From Rhizomys pruinosus (lineage: Eukaryota > Chordata > Mammalia > Rodentia > Spalacidae): 64,000 nt of DNA. This document shows, one piece after another, positions 32,869 to 43,526 of this stretch. The notes below the pieces were generated by a model. That model worked only from the letters and a program-made list of their open reading frames with translations, was not told the DNA's origin and did no database searches. How positions within the stretch are numbered: position 1 is the first letter of the stretch; each line of letters opens with the position of its first letter. The position numbers and the translations under genes are program-made. The stretch covers positions 576,353-640,352 of the forward strand of contig VZQC01006270.1 in the NCBI GenBank assembly GCA_009823505.1. The letters run 5' to 3'.

Positions 32869-33162
32869 GTGCTTGAAACGCTTGCTAGGGCAATAAGGCA
32901 AGAAAGGGAAATTAAAAGAGTACTAATTAGAAACAAGGAAGTCAAGCTATCCTTGTTTGCAGATGATATGATAGTTTACTTGAAGGATGCTAAAAACTCC
33001 ACCAAAAACCTCCTAGAAACAATTAAGAGTTTCAGTAAAGTGGCAGGATACAAAATTAACCTAGAAAAATCAATAGCCTTTCTTTACACCAACAACAAGC
33101 AACTGGAAAAGGAATATAAGGAGACCTTCCCACTCACAATAACCTCAAAAATAAATAAATGA
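32869..33162 (+). pseudogene. L1-H ORF2 reverse-transcriptase fragment with FADD
   Basis: 97-codon frame starting [16 protein letters not shown]. It contains [12 protein letters not shown], the catalytic FADD motif of L1 reverse transcriptase, then the conserved [15 protein letters not shown] region. L1 ORF2 is normally ~1,270 residues and this is a remnant, with stops downstream near 33160. Confidence 0.92.
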
Positions 33163-33465
33163 ATAAAATACCTGGGAACAAACCAAACCAAAGACACCAA
33201 AGATCTATACAACAAAAAAATTTAGACCCCTGAAGAAGGAGATTGAAGATGACATCAAAATATGGAAAAACCTCTCATGCTCATGGATTGCAAATATTAA
33301 TATAGTAAAAATGCCCATTCTACCCAAATTAATATACTGATTCAATGCAATCCCAATTAAAATCCCCATGAGTTTCTTCACAGACTTGGGAAAAAAATCC
33401 TTAAATTCGTATGGAAAGACAAAAGACTCCAAATAGCTAAAGCAACCCTGAGCAAAAAATGCAAT

Positions 33466-34487
33466 ATGGTGAGGATCACCTTACCAGACTTCCAGTTATA
33501 CCACAGGGCTATAGTCATAAAGACAGCCTGGTACTGTCATGAAAACAGACCCATTGACCAATGGGACAAAATTGAAGATCCAAACTTGAGCTCATACAAT
33601 TTAGCTACCTCATATTTGATAAAGAGGCCAAAAAACAAAATTAAACCTCTACCTCTCTGTACAAAAATCAACTCCAAATGGATTAAATACCTCAACATGA
33701 AACCCAAAACTCTGACGGTGATAGAAGAAAGAGTTAGTAGCAATCTACAAGACACAGGAGTAGGAAAAGACTTTCTAATTCAAACAGCAGCTGCACAGGA
33801 AATAAGGTCAACCGCCAACAAGTGGGACCTCATCAAACTCAAAAGCTTCTGTACAGCAAAAGAAACAATCAAGGAAGTAAAGAGAAAACCCAGAGAGTGG
33901 GAAGAAATCTTCACCAGTGACATATCTCACAGAGCATTAACATCCAGAATATATAAACTACTCAAAATACAAAGAAGAAAACAAATGACTCACTCAAAAG
34001 ATGGAGTAAAGAGCTGAACAGAGACTTCACCAATGAGGAAGTAAAGATGGCTGAGAAACACCTTAAAAAGTGTTCAACATTTTCAATACGTAAGAAAATG
34101 CAAATTAAAACCACTCTTAGATATCATCTCACTCCAATAAGACTGGCTAAGATCAAGAAAACAAAAGACACCAAATGCTGGAGAGGTTGTGGGGAAAGGA
34201 GAATACTCATCCACTGCTGGTGGGAATGTAAACTCGTACAACCACTGTGGAAAGAAATGTGGAGAACTCTTAGACTCAAAATGAGCCTACCACCTGACCC
34301 AGCCATACCACTCCTAGGCATATACCCACAAGACTCATCCTACTGCAAAGATACATGTGTATCTATATTTATTGCAGCTCTTTTCACAATAGCAAAGAGT
34401 TGGGACCAAACCAAATGCCCCTCAACTGACCAGTGGATAACAAAAATGTGGTACAATGGAGTTCTATGCAGCAGTAAAGAAAGATAA
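33466..34487 (+). pseudogene. L1-H ORF2 thumb and Cys-rich C-terminal region
   Basis: Two adjoining frames (33466-34017 and 34047-34487). The first carries [20 protein letters not shown] and WDLIKLKSFCTAKETI. The second carries [16 protein letters not shown] and the Cys-rich CWRGCGERRILIHCWWEC, the C-x3-C...H-x4-C cluster near the end of L1 ORF2. A frameshift or stop lies between them near 34017. The second frame is cut by the composite SINE at 34493. Confidence 0.92.
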
Positions 34488-34492
34488 CATCA

Positions 34493-34744
34493 GGGGTGGA
34501 GAGATGGCTCAGTGATTAAGGGCACTGACTGCTCTTGCAGAGGACCCAGGTTTGAATCCCAGCACCCACATGGCAGCTAAGAACCATCTTGGGCTGGGCA
34601 TGGTGGCCCACGCCTTTAATCCCAGCACTTGTGAGGCAGAGGCAGGCAGATCTTTGTTGAGTTCAAGGCCAGCCTGGTCTACATAGTGAGGCCCAGGACA
34701 GCTGGGGTGACAGGGAGACCCTGCCTCAAAAATACCCCCCTCTA
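34493..34744 (+). mobile_element. Chimeric SINE: B2 head fused to B1 body
   Basis: 34493-34590 is the 5' half of B2 (ggggtggagagatggctcag to agctaagaaccatctt). It joins directly to a complete B1 (gggctgggcatggtggccca to gaccctgcctcaaaaata). One perfect 17-bp duplication, aaagaaagataacatca at 34476-34492 and 34745-34761, brackets the whole unit and the B2 3' half is absent. It therefore inserted as a single chimeric element. Confidence 0.9.
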
Positions 34745-35700
34745 AAAGAAAGATAACATCATGAACTTTGCAGGTAAATGGATGGAGTTCAAACCCATTA
34801 TGCTAAGTGAAGTAGCACAGTCCCCTCAAAAAACAAAAGGGAATGGTTTTCTTCATTTGTGGATGCTAGTACCAAATTCCCCAATCAAAAGGCAAGCTGA
34901 GCAACGTTATTGTTATATTTCTTTCTATCTGAAAGCAACAGTGATGTTACAATATGAATCTCTTAATGAGCCCTAGAATTAACTTACCACTTTCAGACAT
35001 GGTAATTAATGTATATGGGTGGAAGGTATTTAGTCATATTTTAGAGTAATATAAAATTAAAAGGAAAAAATGAGAACATAATTCTGGGACATATATGATG
35101 TATATATAGGCATACTTTGGAGTAATACAATTGGGAGGGAACCACAACAATATAAGGACTGTGTCAAATAACGGACTGATATAGTTAAATTCTGCCCAAA
35201 ACAATAAACCTTTGCAGAGAAAAACTTTAAAAAGTCTGAGAGAAAGATGCAGGATATGTATGACAGAATGCATGAACTGAGGTGGAGTGGGAGGAAGGTA
35301 AAGAGGAATATGTCTAAATTGAACTGAAAAGTAATGTCTGAAATACACAAAACATCAATAAATTATTATATAAAAATTAAAAAATTATTAGTTCTCTATT
35401 TTTAGAACCAATAAAATGGTACATAAAATTACTTAGAAACTAAAAAAAGAAAAATTACTTACAAACTGAAAATAAATGGAATAACAAAATCCATAATATT
35501 CTAATAAAGTTCTTTTTCTTTCATCTTTTGGTGCTGGAAATTGAGAATGATAGCTCCACAACTATCCCCTAGCCTTTCCTTATTATTTACTGTTTAATAG
35601 AACTGGTTAGTGTAGTTGCTAAAGTTAATTTAGTAACAGAAACTGCAAAGCATTGAGAAAGAGCAAGTAGACATAATTCTATGATGAAAAATTTGACAAA

Positions 35701-35862
35701 GCCAGGCGTGGTGGCGCAGGCCTTTAATCCTAGCACTTGGGAGACAGAGGTAGGCAGATCTTTGTGAGTTCAAGGCCAACCTGGTCTACAGAGTGAGTTC
35801 CAGGACAGCTGGGGTTACAGAGAGACCCTGTCTTGAAAATACTAAAAAAAAAAAAAAAAAAA
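35701..35862 (+). mobile_element. B1 SINE with A18 tail
   Basis: Nearly consensus B1 (agccaggcgtggtggcgcag to gagaccctgtcttgaaaat) followed by poly-A. The flanks aatttgacaaa and aattgacaaa are the duplication. Confidence 0.95.
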
Positions 35863-35947
35863 TTGACAAATGGAAATTACAGTTGCAATCAAACATATTT
35901 TATATTTCAGCAATGAAAGCATGGTGGAGGGATGGACGGATGGAGGG

Positions 35948-35967
35948 AGGAAGAGAGAAAGAGAGAA

Positions 35968-36011
<44 letters not shown>
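35948..36011. repeat. (GA)n / GAAA purine repeat
   Basis: GAGAAA units grade into pure GA. Confidence 0.95.
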
Positions 36012-36013
<2 letters not shown>

Positions 36014-36786
36014 CATGGCAGTATATTCTTTCTGAATGCACAGTCTAGAGACCTGAATCTTTCATATCCGGATAGCCATTGGGGCCTTGTCTACACTTTA
36101 ATTCCATTTGCCACTTGATTTTGTTTTCATTTGAGTTTCTACTAAATCCCCTCTCTTACGAAGAGCACAAATATTTGAGGTGATTTTTGTTATTATGGTC
36201 TCCACTGTCTGTGATTCCTGTAAGTGGAACGTTAGTAATCTTGTCTCCCACAGAAGCTGTTCTCTCCTTTGTTATTCTAGTCTAAAAGACTAAATCCTGA
36301 GGTATTTGAGGCTTTCAAGGGGAGTCTCTTTTTAGCACTGAGCATTTCTTGAAGGGTTTGACTGAGATTTTGATACTATAATAGCATTGTGTTAATTTTT
36401 CCTGCAATGTCAGGATTTAGAGCTGGGGACTTGTCCTTCCTCTTGCAAAGTTTAGCTCTATCACCTAAAAGGCTTAAACTCCACATGTCTTGGGGTCTGT
36501 AATTTTCAAGAAATATGCTTCTTTCCTCAGCCTTGTTGTTGGGTGGGCTCTAGAAGCAGATCTTAAGCTTCTATTAAATTCACTCTGGCTACTAGAACCA
36601 AAGTTTATAGAGAATCTCATAGTTAATTTAAAAATATTTTAGCATTACCTTATGTAAAAGACTTTAGGATAATTTACAAAAGTAAGAATAGTAGAAATAA
36701 GAGCAATGAAACAAATCCACAGGAAGAAATTTTTGGCTTTGTGTGAAGAAAACAGGTGGTGTTCACAGTTTTATAAACCTGCCTCT
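36012..36786. other. Unique sequence
   Basis: No repeat or coding signal recognised. Confidence 0.5.
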
Positions 36787-36985
36787 GGGAGGCAGTAGGG
36801 TGCAGAGGTTGAGTATGATTGCCTATTGATTTCAAACCCCAGCAACCTCTTACCGACTGTGCAATCTGTGCCTTGGTTGAGTCTGTGAAATAGGTATAAT
36901 GGTAAATCCTCTCCTACGGGGTTTTTGTAAAGATTAAATGAGATACTTCCTGCCATGCACACACAATTGTGTCTGGCACAGATCA
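36787..36985 (+). mobile_element. MIR SINE, nearly full length
   Basis: Keeps MIR order: ggcagtagggtgcagaggtt, ttcaaaccccagcaacctct, gaaataggtataatgg, tttttgtaaagattaaatga, and gtgtctggcacagat. Confidence 0.85.
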
Positions 36986-37530
36986 TATGGAGCAGGATGT
37001 CTGCTTTTGTATGATCTACATCATTACTGAAGTTTAAGCAGAGGTGGAATAAAAGTTGGTAGATAAGATTTAAGCATTGAATAGCTCCTTCAACCCCAGA
37101 GATTTATCTTTCTATTATTTTATTTCTAGTGAATATCAAGGTATCTTTTATATGTGGCAATGGTGGTATTAACCTGTATTATATGCTTTTTTTCTGGATG
37201 GTATTATTCCAGCTATACAATCTCCTGTATGCAACCTGGGAACTCAGAGTAGAAAGAAAGAAAGAAAACCATGGCTTAAGTCCATCACGGCTGACTTCAC
37301 AGAGCAAACCAGCTAGGGGTGCCAGAGACCCAAACACATGAATTCAGTACGGAGAAAATGCTAAAGATCATTCCTTTTAATTTAGAATCTTTCCAATATT
37401 ATGGCAAAGTTAAAAAGAATTTAAATATGCATTGTAAGATTTACATGAGAAAGTGATCATTGTACTATATTATTAATGGGAGTAAAAACTGTAAACTTTT
37501 ACCAATGTCTTCAATAATTTAAAATATAGA
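36986..37530. other. Unique sequence
   Basis: Nothing recognised. Confidence 0.5.
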
Positions 37531-37675
37531 TTTTTTTTTGTGGGACAGGGTCACCCTTTAGTCATAGCTGGCCTGAAGCTTACTATGTAGACCAGGTTGG
37601 CCTTGAGCTCACAAAGATTCGCCTGCCTCTGCCTCCCGAGTGCTGGGATTAAAGGCATGCACCACCACGCCCAGG
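37531..37675 (-). mobile_element. B1 SINE, antisense
   Basis: gggacagggtcaccctttag to accaccacgcccagg, after a short poly-T. Confidence 0.92.
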
Positions 37676-37940
37676 TAAACTATAGATTCTTTTTGACCTA
37701 CCATCTCAACTTGAGATAGTTTTTTCTGTAGAAATATAAACATTACTATTAAAGATTGTATTCAAAAGTCTCTATTGTAGCTTTGTTTGTAGCAGGAACA
37801 AAAATGGGCATAGTCTTACTATCTACCCCAAGGGCAGTAAATGTCATGGATACTTTTACTGTGTGGAATGTTAAGTGGCTTTCATATAATAACTGAGAGA
37901 CCGATGATATATTGGTAAAGGGGAAAGAAAGTTCCAGCAT

Positions 37941-38068
37941 TAGCTGGGCGTGGTGGCGCACGCCTTTAATCCTAGCACTCGGGAGGCAGAGGCAGGCGGA
38001 TCTTTGTGAGTTCCAGTCCCAGCTGGGGCTACAGGGAGACCCTGTCTCGAAAAGACCAAAAAAAAAGA
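37941..38068 (+). mobile_element. Young B1 SINE with internal deletion
   Basis: Near-consensus B1 with a perfect 14-bp duplication gaaagttccagcat at 37927-37940 and 38069-38082. It lacks the usual ~25 bp (aaggccagcctggtctacag region) between gtgagttcc and cagctgggg. Confidence 0.95.
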
Positions 38069-38124
38069 GAAAGTTCCAGCATCATCATCTAATATCTAAT
38101 GTTGGAAACTTACATATACATACA

Positions 38125-38151
38125 CGCACACACACACACACACACACACAC
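38125..38151. repeat. (CA)n microsatellite
   Basis: Short CA run. Confidence 0.93.
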
Positions 38152-38233
38152 TTTCAAATCCCTGTAAGCCTTAAAGCCACTTCTTTCCATTGTCTTGGGA
38201 TGATTTTAGGACTTTTGTTATCCTTTTACTTTT

Positions 38234-38477
38234 TTTTTTTTTAATTTTATTTATTTCTGTATGTGTATGAATGTACCGTCTGCATGCAAGTCTGTGCACC
38301 CTTGTCGTGCAATGCCGCGGAGGTCAGAAGAGGGTCTCGGATTCCCCTGGAACTGGAGTTCTCCTGGAATTGGAGTTTCAGACGGTTCTCGGCCGCCATG
38401 TGGGTGCTGGGGATCGAACCCGGGTCCTCTGCAAGAGCAGTCGGCGCTCTTAACCGCTAGGCCATCTCTCCAGCCCC
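38234..38477 (-). mobile_element. Young B2 SINE, antisense, internal-duplication subtype
   Basis: Perfect 15-bp duplication tatccttttactttt at 38219-38233 and 38478-38492. CpG sites are still present (aatgccgcggaggtcag, ttctcggccgccatg), as in a recent copy. Both cctggaactggagtt and cctggaattggagtt are present. I used it as the reference for the T-to-G tract. Confidence 0.96.
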
Positions 38478-38618
38478 TATCCTTTTACTTTTATTCAATG
38501 CTTGAAAATCGATGTTTCATGTGATATCATCTACTTTTCTAGTTGTTTAACACTGGTTAAGTTAAAATGGCCTCCGATACTCTGTTTATAGTCAGAATTA
38601 ACAAATACGATTGTTTTG

Positions 38619-38921
38619 GTCTGTAAGGGACAGAGCCATTTTCACTGCAGGTACACACAGGCTTGGGGCTGGAGAGATAGCCTAGCGGTTAAGAGCACCG
38701 ACTGCTCTTGCAGAGGACCCGGGTTCGATCCCTAGCACCCACATGGCGGCTGAGAACCGTCTGTAACTCCAATTCCAGGAGAACTCTAGTTCCAGGGGAA
38801 TCCGAGACCTTCTTCTGACCTCCGTGGCATTGCACGACACGGGTGCACAAACCTGAATGCAGACAGTACATTCATACACATACAAAAATAAATAAAATTT
38901 AAAAAAAAGTTTAAAGAAAAT
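38619..38921 (+). mobile_element. B2 SINE insertion with 46-nt extra 5' leader
   Basis: B2 proper begins at 38665 (ggggctggagagatagccta). The target-site duplication, a perfect 17-mer caaatacgattgttttg, lies at 38602-38618 and 38922-38938. The inserted unit therefore includes 46 nt (gtctgtaagggacagagcca to cacaggctt) before the usual B2 start. Confidence 0.9.
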
Positions 38922-38959
38922 CAAATACGATTGTTTTGTTACACTTGTTATTTAAACTG

Positions 38960-39070
38960 TATTTTGCTATGTTGTTCAGGTTGGTCTTAAACTCAAAGTA
39001 TCAAGCAATGCTCTTGCCTCTGTGTCCCAAGTAGCTAGGTCTACAGCTGTGTATCACTGTGCCTGGCTAA
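38960..39070 (-). mobile_element. 7SL-derived monomer SINE (proto-B1/PB1-like), antisense
   Basis: Resembles an antisense free 7SL-derived monomer: ttcaggttggtcttaaactc, tcccaagtagctaggtctac, gtgtatcactgtgcctggct. Older than B1 in the window. Confidence 0.7.
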
Positions 39071-39154
39071 CTTACATTTATTAACATTAAAAATGGACAG
39101 TTTCTGAGGTTCTCCTCTGGTTCCGTCAGTGTGGCTTCATATTCTGTCCTATTT

Positions 39155-39228
39155 TACAACACTCAGAACTGAATCAAGGGCTTCACGTGTGCTAGGCAAG
39201 CCATCTACCACTGAGCCACACCCTAATT
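39155..39228 (-). mobile_element. ID-like SINE, antisense
   Basis: actgaatcaagggcttcacg, tgtgctaggcaagccatcta, ccactgagccacaccctaa: antisense ID pattern. Confidence 0.7.
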
Positions 39229-40611
39229 CTGCAAGATCAATCATCCAATTCAGTAACAAACCCTCTGTTTTATCTTTAAACTTAAAGGCATGAAGAATCT
39301 AAGTAGGTAGTTATACCATTTTTCTATATCCCAAGGAAGCATTCCTTCCTAAAGTAATGAGGATTCTAAAATATCAGTGTCCAGATGATAAATAATGGGA
39401 GGTATATGTCACCCACAAACTTATAGTCCATTGCATGGAAAATTCCAACTAAGAGTCTAGATGACTACTAGCTCGGAAGGAACGAGATCCAGAGGAACTC
39501 TGGGAGGGAAGGTGACAATGGAAGGAAGAAAGTCGTAAGTTCTTGCCTGAGCTATCTCTTCTTCGGTAAACAGGCCAGAAGAAAAACCACTAGAAGCATT
39601 TGTCCTCATTTTCTCGATACGTTTTTAAAGCGGCTGCAAAAACCTCAGCTGTCACACTGTCTGGTGCCAGTAAAATAGAATGGTGCCTGTAAATAAGGCT
39701 TGTGTCTTCTCCCTCCTGATCTCTTTATAATAAGAAACTCCCCAGGAGGCATGAATAGAGATTGAGGAGGGGCAGGCAGAGCAAAAGACACAGGACTTGA
39801 AGTCATAGGGAGGGAAAATCAATTGCTAATGCAAATTTCCTGTGTTTTCCGTCTTTATCTTGACCTACATATTTGATTTTCACTTGAACACGGGAATGCT
39901 ATTCCTGAGAGAAGTCAAATGCCCCAGTGTGTTGTAGCAATGGTGTCCTGTTGCCACCAAAGTCAGCCTCTCATTCTCTGCCAAGGACAGATAAAATCAA
40001 GAGCTGTTTCTCAACTCATAATTGTTACTGCTAAACTGTGGCTCTGTTTGAAGACTTGCGGAGCCAACACTAGATTGTTTTCACCTAATTTTCCAAAAGG
40101 ATCATGACCAGCCAGAGGTATTCAAATATAATTAAAGCCTTGTAGTTGCATTAAATTTTTGTTAAGTTCTACTTGCTATGGGAATCAGACAGAGCCTTTT
40201 GGTAAATTTGATAAATGAGTGCTTAAATACTTCAAACAGCAAAGGCTATTCTTCTTTTCCTTATAGTAGCTACTAGGAGAACATACAGAAGTCTTCTATT
40301 TCAGTGGATCCCTGCATTTCGGTCAGTTTAAATTCTTTTTGCTGGTACACTAACCTTTCATCAAGACATCCTGCATAACTGTCACTTCATAGATGTCAAC
40401 ACAGCTGATGAGCAAGGGCTCCCAGGGGATGGTGAAGTGATAAATATCTCTGTAGAACCCACTGTGGCACAGAAACGGTTAGTTTCACTCTTCTGGAATA
40501 AGACAAAGTAGGCATTCTGCTGTCCTCCTGTGTGAGCTGTTACACTGCTGAGCCACTGCTAAGCTAGAAGTAAGGGCTAAGGAAACCCCAAATACCTAGA
40601 ATACAAAAATG
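39229..40611. other. Unique sequence, longest repeat-poor block in the central part
   Basis: About 1.4 kb without recognised repeats. It has no frame above ~62 codons and I see no exon-like signal. Cross-species alignment could show whether it is conserved non-coding DNA. Confidence 0.5.
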
Positions 40612-40690
40612 TCTAGGAGCTGGGTGTGATGGTGAATCCCAGGATTCAGGAGCAGAGCCAGGTTGCTGTCTTAAAACCAGCAACAACAAC
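40612..40690 (+). mobile_element. B1 fragment
   Basis: gtctaggagctgggtgtgatg, then caggattcaggagcagagcc, then an A/C-rich tail. Truncated internally. Confidence 0.6.
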
Positions 40691-40751
40691 ACAAGTCTAA
40701 GAAATCCTAAATATGGTGACTATGAAGGGACTGACATTTTGTGGGGGGATC

Positions 40752-40888
40752 TTTTTGAGACGGGTTCTCCCTAAAGCCCCAGCTGGCCTGGAACTCACTC
40801 TGTAGACCAGGTTGGCCTTGAACTCAGAGATTTGCCTGCCTCTGCCTCCCAAGTGCTGGAATTAAAGGCGTGCACCACCATGCCAGGC
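40752..40888 (-). mobile_element. B1 SINE, antisense
   Basis: tttttgagacgggttctccc to accaccatgccaggcta. Confidence 0.93.
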
Positions 40889-41573
40889 TAACATGTTTAT
40901 TAAACACCTTGTAGATACCAAACTTATATTAGATGTTGGGGATTGAAGCTGAAAAATCACAAACTTTGTTCTTGAAGAGCTCTCCATAGAGAGAGATCTA
41001 GAGCAAATACTTAGAATTCAATGTGTAGTCACAGAGCTTTGGAAATGTTTACGGCCATTAGAGGAGGGATAGGTTTACACGGAGAATTTAATAAATGCTC
41101 TAAGTGAACTTTGAATGCTAGAATATATGAAATATACTAAATATTCTGTATTTTGTTTTCTGTAAGTTGTTTATATGATAAAGATACCACATTATTGTTT
41201 CCGTTATCTATTGCTATACAAAATAGAAGGATCAGGGCAAACTCAGTGGCACAGAACTTGTCTAAAATGTGGGTTCAATCCTTACCACAAACCAAGTGAC
41301 TTGCATCCAAAAAGACTGAATTGCTCCAGAAAGTTACTTGCTCTAATCTCCGTTCCCACATTACACCCTCATACTACAACTTTCTTCCCTAGACATGAGC
41401 TCAGCAAACTTGGTTCCCCAGAACAAGTTTGTTCTGCTTTCTGTTTTGTAAATATTTTTATGGGATAGCTTTAAGCTGTTACACAGCAGCAATAGAACTG
41501 ACTGATTAAGGACAATTCTTACAGCTGGAAAGACTGAGAAACACAAGCAGTACTCTTCTCTAGATCAATATTG
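40889..41573. other. Mostly unique sequence with a possible ID relic
   Basis: 41240-41300 (actcagtggcacagaacttg, gtgggttcaatccttacc) looks like a short sense ID fragment. The remainder is unrecognised. Confidence 0.45.
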
Positions 41574-41591
41574 TTCAATAGAACTTTTTTA

Positions 41592-41783
41592 TTTTTTTTT
41601 TATTTTTTATTTTTTTTGTCTTTTCAAGACAGGGTCTCCCTGTAGCCCCAGCTGTCCTGGAACTCTCTCTGTCGACCAGGCTGGCCTTGAACTCACAAAG
41701 ATCTGCCTGCCTCTGCCTCCCAAGTGCTAGGATTAAAGTGTTCTATCTATTCTTCACGTCCCCCAAGGCACAAGATTATTTTT
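41592..41783 (-). mobile_element. B1 SINE, antisense, with ~43 bp extra at its 5' side
   Basis: The B1 body is 41615-41740 (agacagggtctccctgtagc to gtgctaggattaaag). An 18-bp duplication ttcaatagaactttttta lies at 41574-41591 and 41784-41801, so the inserted unit also contains 41741-41783 (tctatctattcttcacgtcc and onward) beyond the B1 5' end. Confidence 0.85.
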
Positions 41784-41960
41784 TTCAATAGAACTTTTTT
41801 AAATTTATTATGTTATTAAACTATTTCCATACATCATACAGTATTTCTCAATCAATTTAGAGTCACTTCCCTTTCCATGCCTCCACCCCACCTGAGTTCC
41901 TCACTCTCCCATACATGTCTTGATCTTTTTCCTAGGAGATATTTGTGGTGTTTTGTTTTT

Positions 41961-41961
<1 letters not shown>

Positions 41962-42007
<46 letters not shown>
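41962..42007. repeat. Long T run in the L1-C 3' UTR
   Basis: T46 after gtgttttgtttttg, at a site where other copies have ordinary pyrimidine-rich sequence. It may be a consensus artefact. Confidence 0.75.
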
Positions 42008-42124
42008 CCTCTCCCCCCATCATTTTTTTGTGTTGTTCTCTCCAACTTGTATTGCACTATATATAATATAATATATATATATATATATATATATCATATA
42101 TCCGAATATTGGAGAATTTTCCTC

Positions 42125-42470
42125 TTTTTTTTACTAAAAGATCATGTTTTCCCCAAGGAAGTGCTTGAAATCCCTCCTGTGTAAGCCCAAACAACCATCA
42201 ATCTTGCCCCTGTGCTCCACACTGAAGTCTCCCCCCCCCATGGTCACCCAAATGAGGTCCTGCAAGCATGCTTCCTGTCTTGATCTTCCTGCACTGGCCT
42301 CTATGGCACAGCCTGGATAGTCCAATAATGGCAGTCTACACTCTGAAGAGGCTGAAATCCCAGTAGCCACTCGGTCCACAAGCTGGATATCTCAGTAGTC
42401 TCCATCTGGCATTGAAGGTTTGGAGGATTCTTGGAGAGACATGAGTCTTCAGTCCATATTGGAGGGTTAA
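42125..42470 (-). mobile_element. LTR-like module in the L1-C 3' UTR, antisense
   Basis: Reverse complement of 28908-29260 in L1-F (for example tggagagacatgagtcttca here against tgaagactcatgtctctcca there). A second copy of the same L1 3' UTR type, which makes this a subfamily feature and not a chance insertion. Confidence 0.85.
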
Positions 42471-43069
42471 AAGGCTGTGTCTCGTGTCTTCAAAGAATGG
42501 CAAAAGCATTGGCAGCCGCAGAGTAGATGTACTTGCCAGTAAGAATTGAAGATAGGTAAAACAACAGTACTCTCTCTTTCTCTTTTTCTTTCTTTTTGTC
42601 TATTTACTAAGATCTCAAGTTTTAGATATGAAGTACAATTTCTCAGACCTTACTGATTGTTTATTTCTGGCTATACTTTCTTTTCGGATGCTTAAGGTCA
42701 CACAGCCCAGATTAACCAAAGTTTTTGTTTTCTCAAGGTCAGTTGAGGATATGGTCCTCAGGGGTCACTCAGGATTTATATTTTTTTATTAGAGGGGGGA
42801 GGGTGGGAGCCCTTGGCTCCTTTCAGTTTTTCATTTACCAGTTCCATCCACTGGAGGACAAAATCAGGTCTTGCTAGACCAGGCTTCCCTTTTTGAAGCA
42901 CTAGCAGACTTTGCTCTTTATAGACTGGACACTGGCTGAAGCACCATTAGTGAATCGCCAAGACCTCCCTGCACAGGAAGATTGGTGACCCACATTTGCA
43001 GGACATTTCAAGAGATGCCCCCATGCATAGTTCCCTGAGAATTAGTTGACCTCTGAGGGTGATGGTTAA

Positions 43070-43526
43070 TCCTGAGTATCAACTTGACTGGACTAAGGAA
43101 CAAATAAGAGAAAAAGGATCTTCGGATTGTACTACCTCAACCCAGATGGCCCACCCCAAATGTGGGCATTACCTTCTGCTGGCAGGCAGTATTAAAAGCC
43201 ATGCCAGAGGGATCTAGTCCTTTTTTCCTGTGGCTTACATCTTTCTCACTGGTGAGTTTGTCTTGCTGCTATGATCAACCTACGGATCCCAGTATGTACT
43301 AAGACCGGCAGATCTCCTGGAATCCATCAGGGCTTCAGCACCAGATTGGGACTACTGAGACATCCAGCCTTGCAGACTGAGCAGTTCCCTAGATTCTCAG
43401 CCTCTCCAGTGTGGTGCAGCTACTGTTGGACTCCTTGAACTCTGTCACGTGAGCAAATCAATAAATTGTATATAGCTATATATTCGTCCTGTTGCTTCTG
43501 TTTCTTTAGAGAACCCTGACTATACA
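43070..43526 (+). mobile_element. ERVL-type solo LTR (MLT2/MT2-like) in the L1-C 3' UTR
   Basis: Starts tgatggttaatcctgagtat and ends ccctgactataca, with TG...CA ends, 457 bp. L1-F at the equivalent place (about 25565-25575, reverse complement) is uninterrupted, so the insertion site is clear. Flanking gaggg and ggggc suggest a decayed 5-bp duplication. No internal retroviral sequence accompanies it. Confidence 0.87.

Larger units (their letters stand above)
32575..35381 (+). mobile_element. L1-H: 5'-truncated L1, plus strand
   Basis: It begins in ORF2 at cattccccttaaaggcagg and runs through the reverse transcriptase, the C-terminal domain, a short (~0.6 kb) 3' UTR and an A-rich end. The flanks aaattattgattctc (32560-32574) and aaattattagttctc (35382-35396) match at 13 of 15 bases. 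Two later SINE insertions lie inside. Sequence quality is good here and ORF2 is broken by a few real lesions. Confidence 0.93.

Noticed and set aside
35793..36118. Arginine/glutamate-repeat frames
   Set aside because: Translation of the B1 tail and the GA microsatellite.
38261..38524. Cysteine-containing 60-87 codon frames, recurring near 26025, 38682 and 49549
   Set aside because: All are translations of antisense B2 SINEs, so their similarity to one another reflects the repeat.
39229..40611. Possible host exon in the repeat-poor block
   Set aside because: No long frame, no convincing splice-site pair with coding content, and no family resemblance.
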